A stretch of DNA of 64,000 nt from Acidobacteriota bacterium. GTDB taxonomy: Bacteria > Acidobacteriota > Polarisedimenticolia > J045. Below the pieces are notes generated by a model. It was not told where the DNA came from. It did no database searches and was given only the letters and a program-made list of their open reading frames with translations. Positions 1 to 7,060 of the stretch are shown here, in pieces. Location of the stretch: the NCBI GenBank assembly GCA_030949985.1, contig JAUZRX010000017.1, positions 1 to 64,000 of the forward strand. The letters are read 5' to 3'. Numbering within the stretch: position 1 is the stretch's first letter; each line of letters begins with the position of its first letter. Position numbers and translations under genes: made by a program.

Positions 1-341
1 CGTGGGAGAGCAAGAGCGGGGCCAGTTTGAACCCGCGCTCGGGCGCGGAGTTTGGGGACGAGGCGTCCGCATGCGGACAGGTGCCGCGGACAGGGTCCGG
101 ACACCCCCGGCGGCTTGCGCCCCCCCCCCGGCCCCCGGGGCGACGGGGTACATTCTCCGCTCCACGGTGGAAAGTTTGAGGGCGCCCCGTTGGGGCGCCC
201 TCAGGTCGGTCCACCGGGTCGCTCACCGGTCCCGGGGTCCGTTCCCCCTTCCAGCCCGTCTTCCCCGAGATCGTCTCCCACCCAGAAGGGTGCTCTCGCA
301 GATCTCTTCGGCCGCCAGGGGCCAGACTGTAGAATTCCCCC
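1..341. other. Gene-free left edge
   Basis: I see no convincing coding sequence here. Open frames exist on both strands but their translations are proline- and arginine-rich, as expected from chance frames in GC-rich DNA. The stretch contains a C-rich run near 120-137 and one strong hairpin (177-203). It probably holds the 3' end region of a gene left of the window and the promoter of the gene at 342, which has no obvious Shine-Dalgarno sequence. Confidence 0.5.
177..203. terminator. Perfect 12-bp hairpin, possible terminator
   Basis: The arms TGAGGGCGCCCC (177-188) and GGGGCGCCCTCA (192-203) are perfectly complementary around a 3-base loop. Read on the minus strand the stem is followed by AAACTTT, a weak T tract. 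On the plus strand no T tract follows. It could end a minus-strand transcript or be a symmetric terminator. Confidence 0.5.
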
Positions 342-1043
342 ATGTCCACCACGCGCCAGGCCTACGTGATCGCCTCCCTCGCCGTCAGTCTCGACGGGCG
401 CATCGCCTCGGCTTTCCGCGAGAAGGGGGCGCTGGGGTCCCGGGCGGACCGGGATCGCCTCGATGCCTTCCGCGCGGAGGCCGATGCGCTGGTGGTGGGA
501 GCGGGGACGATCCGTGACGAGGATCCTCCGCTCGCCGTGCGCAACCCTCTCCGGCGCCGGGCCCGGCGGCAGGCGGGAAGGCCCGAGACCCCGTTGGTGG
601 TGGTGGTCTCTCGCAGCGGTGCGCTGCCGGCCGACGCCCGTTTCCTCCAGGAAGACGCTCCCGAGCGCTGGCTTGCGGTTCCCGACGGGCTCGCGGAAGA
701 CGCCATCGAGGCCCTGGCCCCGGTGACGGCCGCGGGACGCCTGCGACTCCAGCGGCTGGGGCGCGAGTCGGTCGAACCGCCGCTGCTGATCGAGGCGCTC
801 GAGGCCCGGGGCCTGCGCCGGGTGCTGGTGGAAGGTGGCGGCACCCTGCTGGCCGCCTTCCTCGACGCGGGGTGCATCGACGAACTGCGCCTGACCGTCT
901 GCCCCACGCTCCTCGGCGGCGCGGCGGCCCCTTCCCTCTACCCGGGGCCCGCCCGCGCGCTGGCCGACAGACACCGCCTGCGCCTGTTGGGCATGGCTTG
1001 CCACGGCGACGAGGTCTACCTGCGGCTGGCTCCCCTGGCTTGA
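342..1043 (+). CDS. RibD C-terminal-type pyrimidine reductase
   Basis: A 233-residue protein of the RibD_C / dihydrofolate-reductase-like fold, the NADPH-dependent reductase half of riboflavin-synthesis enzymes such as 5-amino-6-(5-phosphoribosylamino)uracil reductase. Visible family marks are the N-terminal SLDGRIA segment, a GAGTIRDEDPPLAVR block near residue 55 that contacts nucleotide, and the C-terminal VEGGGTLLAAFL motif followed by DELRLTVCPTLLGG. There is no cytidine-deaminase domain, so this is a stand-alone reductase. No other rib gene lies nearby, so the substrate could be riboflavin-pathway or another pteridine-like compound. The ATG at 342 is the first good start, although no clear ribosome-binding site precedes it. 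Confidence 0.8.
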   Translation: MSTTRQAYVIASLAVSLDGRIASAFREKGALGSRADRDRLDAFRAEADALVVGAGTIRDEDPPLAVRNPLRRRARRQAGRPETPLVVVVSRSGALPADARFLQEDAPERWLAVPDGLAEDAIEALAPVTAAGRLRLQRLGRESVEPPLLIEALEARGLRRVLVEGGGTLLAAFLDAGCIDELRLTVCPTLLGGAAAPSLYPGPARALADRHRLRLLGMACHGDEVYLRLAPLA

Positions 1044-1115
1044 TGCGGGGCCGGGGACGGGGCAAGATGAGGCCTGCCCCGGGTGAAATCGGCACCGGGA
1101 AAGCGGAGGATTTTC

Positions 1116-1373
1116 ATGACCTACGTCATTTGCGAGCCGTGCAAGAACACCAAGGACACGGCCTGTGTGGCTGTCTGCCCGGTGGAGTGCATCCATCCCA
1201 CCGCGGACGAGCCCAAATTCGAGTCGGAGGACATGCTCTACATCGACCCCGAGACCTGCATCGATTGCGGGGCCTGCGAGCCGGAGTGCCCGGTGGAGGC
1301 GATCTTCGAGGAAGACTACGTCCCCGACCAGTGGAAGGCATACACGAAGATCAACGCCGACTGGTACGCCTGA
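1116..1373 (+). CDS. fdxA: 7Fe (3Fe-4S/4Fe-4S) ferredoxin
   Basis: An 85-residue bacterial ferredoxin. The N-terminal half carries Cys residues in a C-x2-C-x7-C-x3-C-P arrangement. The second half has the classical [12 protein letters not shown] motif for a 4Fe-4S cluster. The layout matches FdxA-type seven-iron ferredoxins, which act as small soluble electron carriers. The ATG at 1116 is preceded by GCGGAGGA six bases upstream; a GTG at 1083 in the same frame lacks such a site. It sits 73 bases after the reductase gene and 35 before the dGTPase-like gene, so all may share a transcript. The electron partner is not evident. Confidence 0.88.
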   Translation: MTYVICEPCKNTKDTACVAVCPVECIHPTADEPKFESEDMLYIDPETCIDCGACEPECPVEAIFEEDYVPDQWKAYTKINADWYA

Positions 1374-1407
1374 GCCCGGTGGCCCCCGGGGGAAGAGCGG
1401 GGGAGTG

Positions 1408-2565
1408 ATGCCCGACAGGATTCTTGCGGCCTGGGCCCAGCGCGAAGACCAGAGCCGGGGTCGGCGCTACCCGGAAGCCGAGCACCCCTACCGCCCGCTC
1501 TACGCGCGGGATCGCGACCGCATCATCCATTGTCGCGCTTTCCGGCGGCTGGAGTACAAGACCCAGGTCTTCGTCAACCACGAGGGTGATCACTACCGCA
1601 CCCGGTTGACCCACTCCATCGAGGTGGCCCAGATCGCGCGCACCGTGGCCCGGGCCCTGGGGCTCAACGCCGACCTGGTGGAATCCCTGGCCCTGTCCCA
1701 CGACCTGGGTCATACCCCCTTCGGCCACTTGGGGGAGGAAGTGCTCGGTCCGTTGATGACCGATCACGGGGGCTTCGATCACAACCGGCAGTCCTTGCGC
1801 ATCGTGGAAGTCCTCGAAAACCGCTACCCGGATTTTCCCGGCCTCAACCTGAGTTGGGAGGTCCGCGAAGGCATCGCCAAGCACTCGGGGCCCCAGGTGG
1901 CGCGGGGTGGCGCGGAGTTGGCCGAGTACGACCCCGCGCTGGCTCCGCCTCTCGAGGCCCAGATGATCGACCTGGTCGACGAGATCGCCTACAACCACCA
2001 CGACGTGGACGATGGCCTCGAATCCGGCCTGCTCGATCTGGACGTCCTTTGCCGCGAGGTGCCCCTGTTCGGTGACGCCTTCGAACGCGCTCGCAGGCAG
2101 AGCCCGGACCACGACCGGTGGATGTGGATCAAGATCGCCCTGCGCCGCATGATCGACGGCCTGGTCAGCGACCTGATTCAGCACACTCGCGGCCGGCTCG
2201 AGGCTCTCGCCCTCGTCTCTGTGGACCAGGTGCGCGAACGACGAGACTGGCTGGTCGCCCTGTCCCCGGCGGTGGCCGCCGAGAACCGCCGCCTGAAGAG
2301 GCACCTGGCGGAAAGACTCTATCGCCATCCGCGTATCGAGCAGACCCGGCTCTTCTTCGAGGGCGTGCTTCGGGATCTTTTCGAGGTCTACACCAGCGGG
2401 GGCGCCGAGGTGCCCGAGAGCTTCGCCGCCCGCCGGGAGGGAGACTCGACCTACCGGGTGGCCTGCGACTACATCGCCGGGATGACCGACCGCTTCGCCC
2501 TGCAGGAGCACCGCCGCCTGTGCGGGGGACCGGGGCCCGAGGTCACGCCTGCCGCGACCCGGTGA
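1408..2565 (+). CDS. dgt: dGTP triphosphohydrolase-like HD protein
   Basis: A 385-residue protein of the Dgt family, which splits dNTPs (typically dGTP) into nucleoside and triphosphate. The N-terminus contains the family block with CRAFRRLEYKTQVF followed by RLTHSIEVAQIAR. The HD metal-binding signature appears as SHDLGHTPFGHLGE, and the fourth ligand region as DLVDEIAYNHHDVDDG. Length fits the type-2 deoxyguanosinetriphosphate triphosphohydrolase-like subfamily of about 380-400 residues. I chose the ATG at 1408, preceded by GGGGGAG, because the open frame extends upstream only as a non-family sequence across the ferredoxin gene. The next gene begins 2 bases after the stop. Confidence 0.88.
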   Translation: MPDRILAAWAQREDQSRGRRYPEAEHPYRPLYARDRDRIIHCRAFRRLEYKTQVFVNHEGDHYRTRLTHSIEVAQIARTVARALGLNADLVESLALSHDLGHTPFGHLGEEVLGPLMTDHGGFDHNRQSLRIVEVLENRYPDFPGLNLSWEVREGIAKHSGPQVARGGAELAEYDPALAPPLEAQMIDLVDEIAYNHHDVDDGLESGLLDLDVLCREVPLFGDAFERARRQSPDHDRWMWIKIALRRMIDGLVSDLIQHTRGRLEALALVSVDQVRERRDWLVALSPAVAAENRRLKRHLAERLYRHPRIEQTRLFFEGVLRDLFEVYTSGGAEVPESFAARREGDSTYRVACDYIAGMTDRFALQEHRRLCGGPGPEVTPAATR

Positions 2566-2567
2566 CG

Positions 2568-3476
2568 ATGCTGCGCGGGAATATCCTGTCGGACCTGCTG
2601 CTGCTGCTCGCGGCCCTGATTTGGGGTACGGCTTTCGTCGCCCAGCGCGCGGGAATGGAGGTGATGGGGCCCCTGTTGTTCAACGGGGTGCGCTTCGGCC
2701 TCGGCGCCCTGGTGGTCCTGCCCCTGGTCCTGCGGCGGCGTTCCCGGTCGATTCCCCCCGGGGGGCGCCGGGGGCTGCTCGCCGCGGGCGTGGCGCTCGG
2801 CAGCGTGCTTTTCGCCGGGGCCACCCTGCAGCAGATCGGCCTGGTGGAGACCACCGCGGGCAAGGCGGGATTCATCACCGGCCTGTACGTGGTGATCGTC
2901 CCGCTGCTCGGCATGGTCTTCGGTCGCCGTCCCCGGGCGGGGGCGGCGGTGGGGGCGGCCCTGGCCGCCTGGGGCCTTTACCTGCTCTCGGTCACCGGTT
3001 CATGGCAGATCGAACCCGGTGACGGGGTGGTGCTGGTGGCCGCCTTCTTCTGGGCCGGCCACGTGCTGCTGGTGGGACGCTTCGCGGGGCGCTACCCCGG
3101 TATCCCCCTGGCCATGATTCAGTTTCTCGTTTGCTCCACGTTCAGTCTCGTCGGCGCCCTGCTCTTCGAGCAGCCCCGCTGGGGCCACCTGGCCGAGGGA
3201 TGGGTTTCCCTGGTCTGGGCGGGCGCCTTCTCGGTGGGTGTGGCCTACACCCTGCAGGTCGTCGCCCAGCGCAAGGCGAGGCCTTCCCACGCGGCGGTGA
3301 TCCTCAGCCTGGAGGCGGTGTTCGCCGCCCTCGCGGGATGGGTCTTCCTCGACGAGCGCCTGGGAACGCGGGGATGGATCGGTTGCTCCCTGATGCTGGG
3401 CGGCATGTTTGCCGCGCAGTACACGGCCTTTTCCGGAATGGTGGCTCAGTCGTGGCGCCGGCGCAGGAGCCGGTAG
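2568..3476 (+). CDS. EamA/DMT-family transporter
   Basis: A 302-residue integral membrane protein with about ten hydrophobic segments arranged as two tandem EamA repeats. The N-terminal repeat begins with the family pattern LLLLLAALIWGTAFVAQR. The second begins near residue 150 (VVLVAAFFWAGHVLLVGR), and the conserved glutamate region SLEAVFAALAGWVFLDERL near residue 245 marks its last part. The drug/metabolite transporter superfamily exports amino acids, metabolites or toxic compounds; substrate cannot be deduced. The ATG lies two bases after the dGTPase-like stop, so translation is probably coupled. Its last 31 bases overlap the convergent gene at 3446. Confidence 0.85.
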   Translation: MLRGNILSDLLLLLAALIWGTAFVAQRAGMEVMGPLLFNGVRFGLGALVVLPLVLRRRSRSIPPGGRRGLLAAGVALGSVLFAGATLQQIGLVETTAGKAGFITGLYVVIVPLLGMVFGRRPRAGAAVGAALAAWGLYLLSVTGSWQIEPGDGVVLVAAFFWAGHVLLVGRFAGRYPGIPLAMIQFLVCSTFSLVGALLFEQPRWGHLAEGWVSLVWAGAFSVGVAYTLQVVAQRKARPSHAAVILSLEAVFAALAGWVFLDERLGTRGWIGCSLMLGGMFAAQYTAFSGMVAQSWRRRRSR

Positions 3477-3709
3477 AGGGCGAGGCCCGCGGAGATCAGT
3501 GAGCCTCCGGCGACCAGGCCACCGAGCACGCCCTTCCGGCGGCCGGTGAGCAGCATCGTGGCCACCGATCCGGCCTGGCGTCCCACGTTGAAGATCCTGC
3601 CGGCTTGCCGGACCCGGTCGCCCAGGTCGTGCAGTTCCGCCTCGACGGCGACCCGGTTGGCTTCGATCTTTTCCCGCAGCAGCTCCCGGCGGTGGACGGT
3701 CTCACGCAT
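3446..3709 (-). CDS. Small YqjK-like membrane-associated protein
   Basis: An 87-residue protein with a charged, helical first half and one or two hydrophobic stretches near residues 50-80, ending in a basic RRRH tail. Together with the upstream holin-like gene it recalls the YqjDEK small envelope cluster of Proteobacteria, but similarity is too weak for a firm family call. Its ATG overlaps the end of the upstream gene by 8 bases, so the pair is translationally coupled. The 3' end overlaps the convergent EamA gene. Confidence 0.6.
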   Translation of the reverse strand: MRETVHRRELLREKIEANRVAVEAELHDLGDRVRQAGRIFNVGRQAGSVATMLLTGRRKGVLGGLVAGGSLISAGLALYRLLRRRHD

Positions 3710-4091
3710 CGTTCGCCCTCCGGTCCAGGCGCTGCCGGTCCCGGCGCAGCTCGGCGACGCTGGCGGAGAAGGGGGGCGCCGCGCCCTTCAGGCGGCGGCG
3801 CAGGGCCAGGGCCAGGCCGGCGGCCAGCAGCAGGTCGGCGCCCAGCATCGCCGCGCAGGCGATCACCCGCTGCTCCCAGAACACCAGGACCACCAGCAGG
3901 TGCACCGTCAGCCAGGCCGACACTCCGACCCCGGCGGCTCCCACCGCCAGCAGCAGCGTGGCCGCCAGCCGCTGCTTTTCCTCCTGCAGCTCCACCCCCA
4001 GCAGTTCCAGGCGCAACTGCAGCCCCTCGGCCACGCGGGCGAGCAGGGTGGAGAAACTCTCGTAGAGGCTCTTGCGGGAGTGGGCGTTCAC
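3702..4091 (-). CDS. Phage-holin-3_6/YqjE-like membrane protein
   Basis: A 129-residue protein with an amphipathic N-terminal region (residues 1-40, rich in Leu and Glu), two adjacent transmembrane helices at about 42-65 and 70-100, and a basic C-terminal tail. This is the layout of the putative Actinobacterial Holin-X / YqjE family, inner-membrane proteins of unknown role that are not proven holins. It is the first gene of a two-gene minus-strand unit. The intergenic DNA upstream contains only a decayed coding remnant. Confidence 0.65.
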   Translation of the reverse strand: MNAHSRKSLYESFSTLLARVAEGLQLRLELLGVELQEEKQRLAATLLLAVGAAGVGVSAWLTVHLLVVLVFWEQRVIACAAMLGADLLLAAGLALALRRRLKGAAPPFSASVAELRRDRQRLDRRANDA

Positions 4092-4144
4092 CCGACGTTT
4101 CTATCACAGGGGCTGCGGGGCGACAATCCAGCCCGCCCGATCCG

Positions 4145-4340
4145 TCACCGTTCGCCGTACGGGCGGGTGCACTCAGGGCGGGCAGACCGCCGGGCCTTCC
4201 CTGCCTGCCGTGAACGAAGCGTTCTGGGTGGGCGCGGAAAACATCGTCGGGCAGGGTGGCGAAGATCTCTGCGGGAGAGCCGTCGACAAGGCTCTCGGGG
4301 CCGATGATGCCGGAGATCCTGCCGTTCTCTGGTCGTCACC
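4145..4340 (-). pseudogene. Possible transposase C-terminal remnant
   Basis: The 590 bases between the holin-like gene and znuC contain no intact gene. One minus-strand frame here reads like protein: it includes a block ending IFATLPDDVF and then RAHPERFVHGR. The phrase AHPERFV plus glycine/arginine/proline resembles the C-terminal end of IS3-type integrase-core transposases. No start, catalytic DDE residues or terminal repeats are visible, and the frame decays on both sides. The rest of 4341-4683 shows nothing I can identify. Confidence 0.3.
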
Positions 4341-4683
4341 GCCGGGGAAGGGGTGGGACGCGGTTGCCGGTTTTCCGGCGCGGATGGACGGCGAGGGCAG
4401 AAGGGGGTGCGGGAAACACCGAGGGCACGGCAAGCCGGGAGGGCCCCGATTTCCCGCGTCGGATCGGTAGCCCGCTTCCAGTGCTCTTCCCTTTGACGAC
4501 TTCGCTCCCCGGCAGCCGCGAGACTTTTCCATGTCCGTCGATCCCGGGGTTGGCCTTGCGCAGGTTCTCTTTCGGGCGGCCGGTCTCCCGCCGGATCGGC
4601 ATGGCCACCGGGCCCGACCGGACGAGGTGCCCTCTGGCGGGCAGTGTGTGTACGATAGAACGGGGTGCGAGGAGTCGTTGAGC

Positions 4684-5445
4684 TTGAGCCTGGAGTCCAC
4701 ATCGCTGCGGCCGGCGTTGGAACTGGAGGGTGTGTCCTTCGGTTACGGTGCCGATGACGTGCTGGAAGACGTCGATCTGATCCTCGAGGCCGGCAGTTTT
4801 CTGGCGGTGGTGGGGCCCAATGGTGGCGGCAAGACCACCCTGCTCAAACTGGTGCTCGGGTTGCTGCGACCCCGGAAGGGGCGGATTCGGGTCTGGGGGC
4901 TGCCGCCGGAGCAGGCGCGACGCCTGGTGGGCTACGTGCCCCAGTCGCGCACTTTCCACCAGGGCTTCCCGATCACCGTCGAGGAAACCGTGCTCCTCGG
5001 TCGCCTGGGCACGGGCTCCGACCTGGGCGGTTTTTCCCGCGAGGACCGGGCCGTGGCCGGGCAGGCCATGGAGCGGGTGGAGGTGGCCGACCTAGCCCGC
5101 CGCCGGCTCGGCACCCTCTCCGGCGGCCAGCTTCAGCGGGTGCTGATCGCCCGGGCCCTGGCGGGCGACTCCCGCATTCTGCTGCTCGACGAGCCCACCG
5201 CCAACGTGGACGCCCGGGCCGAGGAAGATGTCTTCGAGCTGCTGCGCCGGCTGCAAGGGGAGACCACCATCGTGGTCGTCTCCCACGACGTGGGCTTCAT
5301 CACCAGCTATGCCCGCCAGGTGGCCTGCGTCAATCGCCGGCTGGTCTGCCATCCCACCGCCGAGCTGACCGGTGAGGTGATCCAGCAGATGTACGACACC
5401 CCGGTGCGCCTGATCCAGCACGGTCATCGACACGGTCACCACTAG
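4684..5445 (+). CDS. znuC: Zinc/manganese ABC transporter ATPase
   Basis: An ABC ATPase of about 253 residues. Walker A reads [10 protein letters not shown], the Q-loop follows at [16 protein letters not shown], the signature is LSGGQLQRV, Walker B is [12 protein letters not shown], and the switch His is in VVSHDVGF. The segment [13 protein letters not shown] and the histidine-rich tail (HGHRHGHH) match ZnuC/MntA-type metal importers. I prefer the TTG at 4684, nine bases after GCGAGGAG; a TTG at 4678 is only three bases from that site. The permease gene follows after 14 bases. No substrate-binding ZnuA gene is present here, so it must be encoded elsewhere. No Zur box could be recognised upstream. 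Confidence 0.87.
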   Translation: MSLESTSLRPALELEGVSFGYGADDVLEDVDLILEAGSFLAVVGPNGGGKTTLLKLVLGLLRPRKGRIRVWGLPPEQARRLVGYVPQSRTFHQGFPITVEETVLLGRLGTGSDLGGFSREDRAVAGQAMERVEVADLARRRLGTLSGGQLQRVLIARALAGDSRILLLDEPTANVDARAEEDVFELLRRLQGETTIVVVSHDVGFITSYARQVACVNRRLVCHPTAELTGEVIQQMYDTPVRLIQHGHRHGHH

Positions 5446-5459
5446 GAGCCCCTCCCGCG

Positions 5460-6278
5460 ATGGAGTTCTTGAGCGCCCTGGCCCAGCACACCTTCCTCCA
5501 GTACGCCCTGCTCGGTGGCCTGCTGGCCTCCGTGGGCTGCGGGGTGATGGGCACCTACGTGGTGGTCAAGCGTATCGGCTACCTGGCCGGGGGCATCGCC
5601 CACGCGGTGCTCGGCGGCATGGGTGTGGCCTACTTCTTCGGCGCTGCGCCGACCCTGGGCGCCCTGGTGGCCGCCCTGGTGGCGGCCTTGCTGGTGGGCT
5701 GGGCCAGCCTCGGCCGAGAAGAGGAGCGGGACGCGATCATCGGCGCCCTGTGGGCCAGCGGCATGGCCCTGGGCATCCTCTTCATCTCCCGGACCCCCGG
5801 CTACAACGTGGACCTGATGAGCTACCTCTTCGGCAACATCCTGATGATCTCTTCGTCGGACCTGGTGCTGATGGCGGTGCTCGACGCGGTGATCCTCGTC
5901 GCCACCCTGCTCTTCGCGCGGCTGTTTCTCGCGGTCTGTTTCGACGAGCAGTTCGCCCTGGTGCGGGGGGTGCGAGTGCGGCTGGTCTACCTCTTCCTGC
6001 TTTGCCTGGTGGCGCTGACGGTGGTGCTGCTGGTGCGGGTGGTGGGTCTGATTCTGGTCATCGCCCTGCTCACCCTGCCCGCCGCCATCGCCGGGCAGCT
6101 CGTGGGGACCGTGCGCCGGATGATGGTCGTGGCCACCGCGCTGGGGGCGCTGTTCACCACCTCGGGCCTGGCCCTGTCCTACCGCCCCGACCTGCCCGCC
6201 GGCGCGGTGATCGTGCTGCTCGCCGGCCTGACCTACCTGGCCGTGTCCGTGCTGCGCCGGCGCCGACGCCCCGAATAG
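5460..6278 (+). CDS. znuB: Zinc/manganese ABC transporter permease
   Basis: A 272-residue polytopic membrane protein of the ABC-3 (ZnuB/TroC) family with eight or nine hydrophobic helices. The family signature GYLAGGIAHAVLGGMGVAYF lies at residues 40-60, and VVGLILVIALLTLPAAIA near residue 195 forms the conserved C-terminal block. It pairs with the ATPase 14 bases upstream to form a metal importer. The ATG at 5460 follows a weak purine run. The C-terminus is very basic (RRRRRPE), consistent with an inside location. Confidence 0.87.
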   Translation: MEFLSALAQHTFLQYALLGGLLASVGCGVMGTYVVVKRIGYLAGGIAHAVLGGMGVAYFFGAAPTLGALVAALVAALLVGWASLGREEERDAIIGALWASGMALGILFISRTPGYNVDLMSYLFGNILMISSSDLVLMAVLDAVILVATLLFARLFLAVCFDEQFALVRGVRVRLVYLFLLCLVALTVVLLVRVVGLILVIALLTLPAAIAGQLVGTVRRMMVVATALGALFTTSGLALSYRPDLPAGAVIVLLAGLTYLAVSVLRRRRRPE

Positions 6279-6315
6279 GCACAAGGCGTCGTACGGCAAG
6301 CACGGTACGACAGGC

Positions 6316-6347
6316 TTGACACTTGGGGGAGGGGGGGGGCGTATACT
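6316..6347 (+). promoter_or_regulatory. Candidate sigma-70-type promoter
   Basis: A perfect TTGACA (6316-6321) and TATACT (6342-6347) stand upstream of the secreted gene at 6407. The 20-base spacer is longer than the usual 17 and contains a run of nine G residues. The run could shorten the effective spacing or modulate strength by slippage. Confidence 0.5.
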
Positions 6348-6406
6348 GAGCGAGTGCTCATCTGGGGGTGAGTCGAGGCGTAGCATAACTGATGAAGGAG
6401 TTATTC

Positions 6407-6961
6407 ATGCGCAGACTCATGAATCGTCGAAAAGCTGCCCATGCGTTGTGCTGTACGCTTTTGTCGATGGCCGTGGCCGGTGTCGTCTCGCCTGTGACCG
6501 CGGACTGCGGCTCGTTCTACTTCGAGCTGGGGTACGACCCGGTGACCATGAGTTCTGCGGCGATCGTCCACGGTACGATCAGCGAGGCGGACATCGCGGT
6601 CGTCAACGGCTGGGAGGGGAGGCTGCCCGTGGGCTATGACACCACGGGGAGCATTTCCTACGTTCCGACGAGATTGCTGGGTGAACTCCGCGACCAGCTC
6701 GAGGTGAGTCAGGCCACCGAGGCGGGCGATGCGTTGGGGTGGATTCGGGAGAAGATGGGCGCATATTCGAGCACACCAACTCAGGATATCGCTACCCATC
6801 TCCTTTCCGCTATGACTGGATCCGAAAAGTCCTATTTTTGTGGGAAGAAGGCACTTCCTGACGGCCACTGCCCGAGCGACTGCACTCCCAGCGACAATCC
6901 CAAGACTTGCACCGGTTGCGGCTGTGCGGGGGAGAAGACCTTTCCCGATGCTTGTCCTTGA
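6407..6961 (+). CDS. Small secreted cysteine-rich protein, unknown family
   Basis: A 184-residue protein with a signal peptide: basic n-region (MRRLMNRRK), hydrophobic core, and likely cleavage after an alanine near residue 31. The middle is an ordinary soluble domain. The last 40 residues hold seven or more cysteines, with CPSDC, TCTGCGC and a terminal DACP, suggesting disulfides or metal binding outside the cytoplasm. AAGGAG lies six bases before the ATG at 6407, so the in-frame ATG at 6392 is less likely. It stands alone between convergent genes, with its own promoter-like sequence. I do not recognise the family. G+C is lower than in flanking genes, hinting at accessory origin. Confidence 0.72.
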   Translation: MRRLMNRRKAAHALCCTLLSMAVAGVVSPVTADCGSFYFELGYDPVTMSSAAIVHGTISEADIAVVNGWEGRLPVGYDTTGSISYVPTRLLGELRDQLEVSQATEAGDALGWIREKMGAYSSTPTQDIATHLLSAMTGSEKSYFCGKKALPDGHCPSDCTPSDNPKTCTGCGCAGEKTFPDACP

Positions 6962-6977
6962 AGAGACATGAATTCAA

Positions 6978-7012
6978 CGACGGTCCGCCGCTTCCCTCCA
7001 GGTGGACCGTCG
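6978..7012. terminator. Hairpin between convergent genes
   Basis: CGACGGTCC (6978-6986) and GGACCGTCG (7004-7012) are perfectly complementary around a 17-base loop. The hairpin lies between the secreted gene and the phoR stop, where a two-way terminator is expected. There is no clear T tract. Confidence 0.45.
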
Positions 7013-7060
7013 TGCTGCGCACGACCCCCCGGGTGGGGTTCGCTGTGCTCGCCGCCGCCC

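Noticed and set aside
201-1196. Long minus-strand open frame opposite the RibD-C reductase and ferredoxin
   Set aside because: Composition is Arg/Gln/His-rich without motifs, and it is antisense to a clear gene; it is a GC-driven shadow.
4600-4683. Zur-type operator before the zinc importer
   Set aside because: No convincing inverted repeat of the Zur/Fur type could be read.
5442-6386. His/Gln-rich minus-strand frame opposite znuB
   Set aside because: His/Gln richness is the usual antisense reading of Val/Leu-rich membrane genes.
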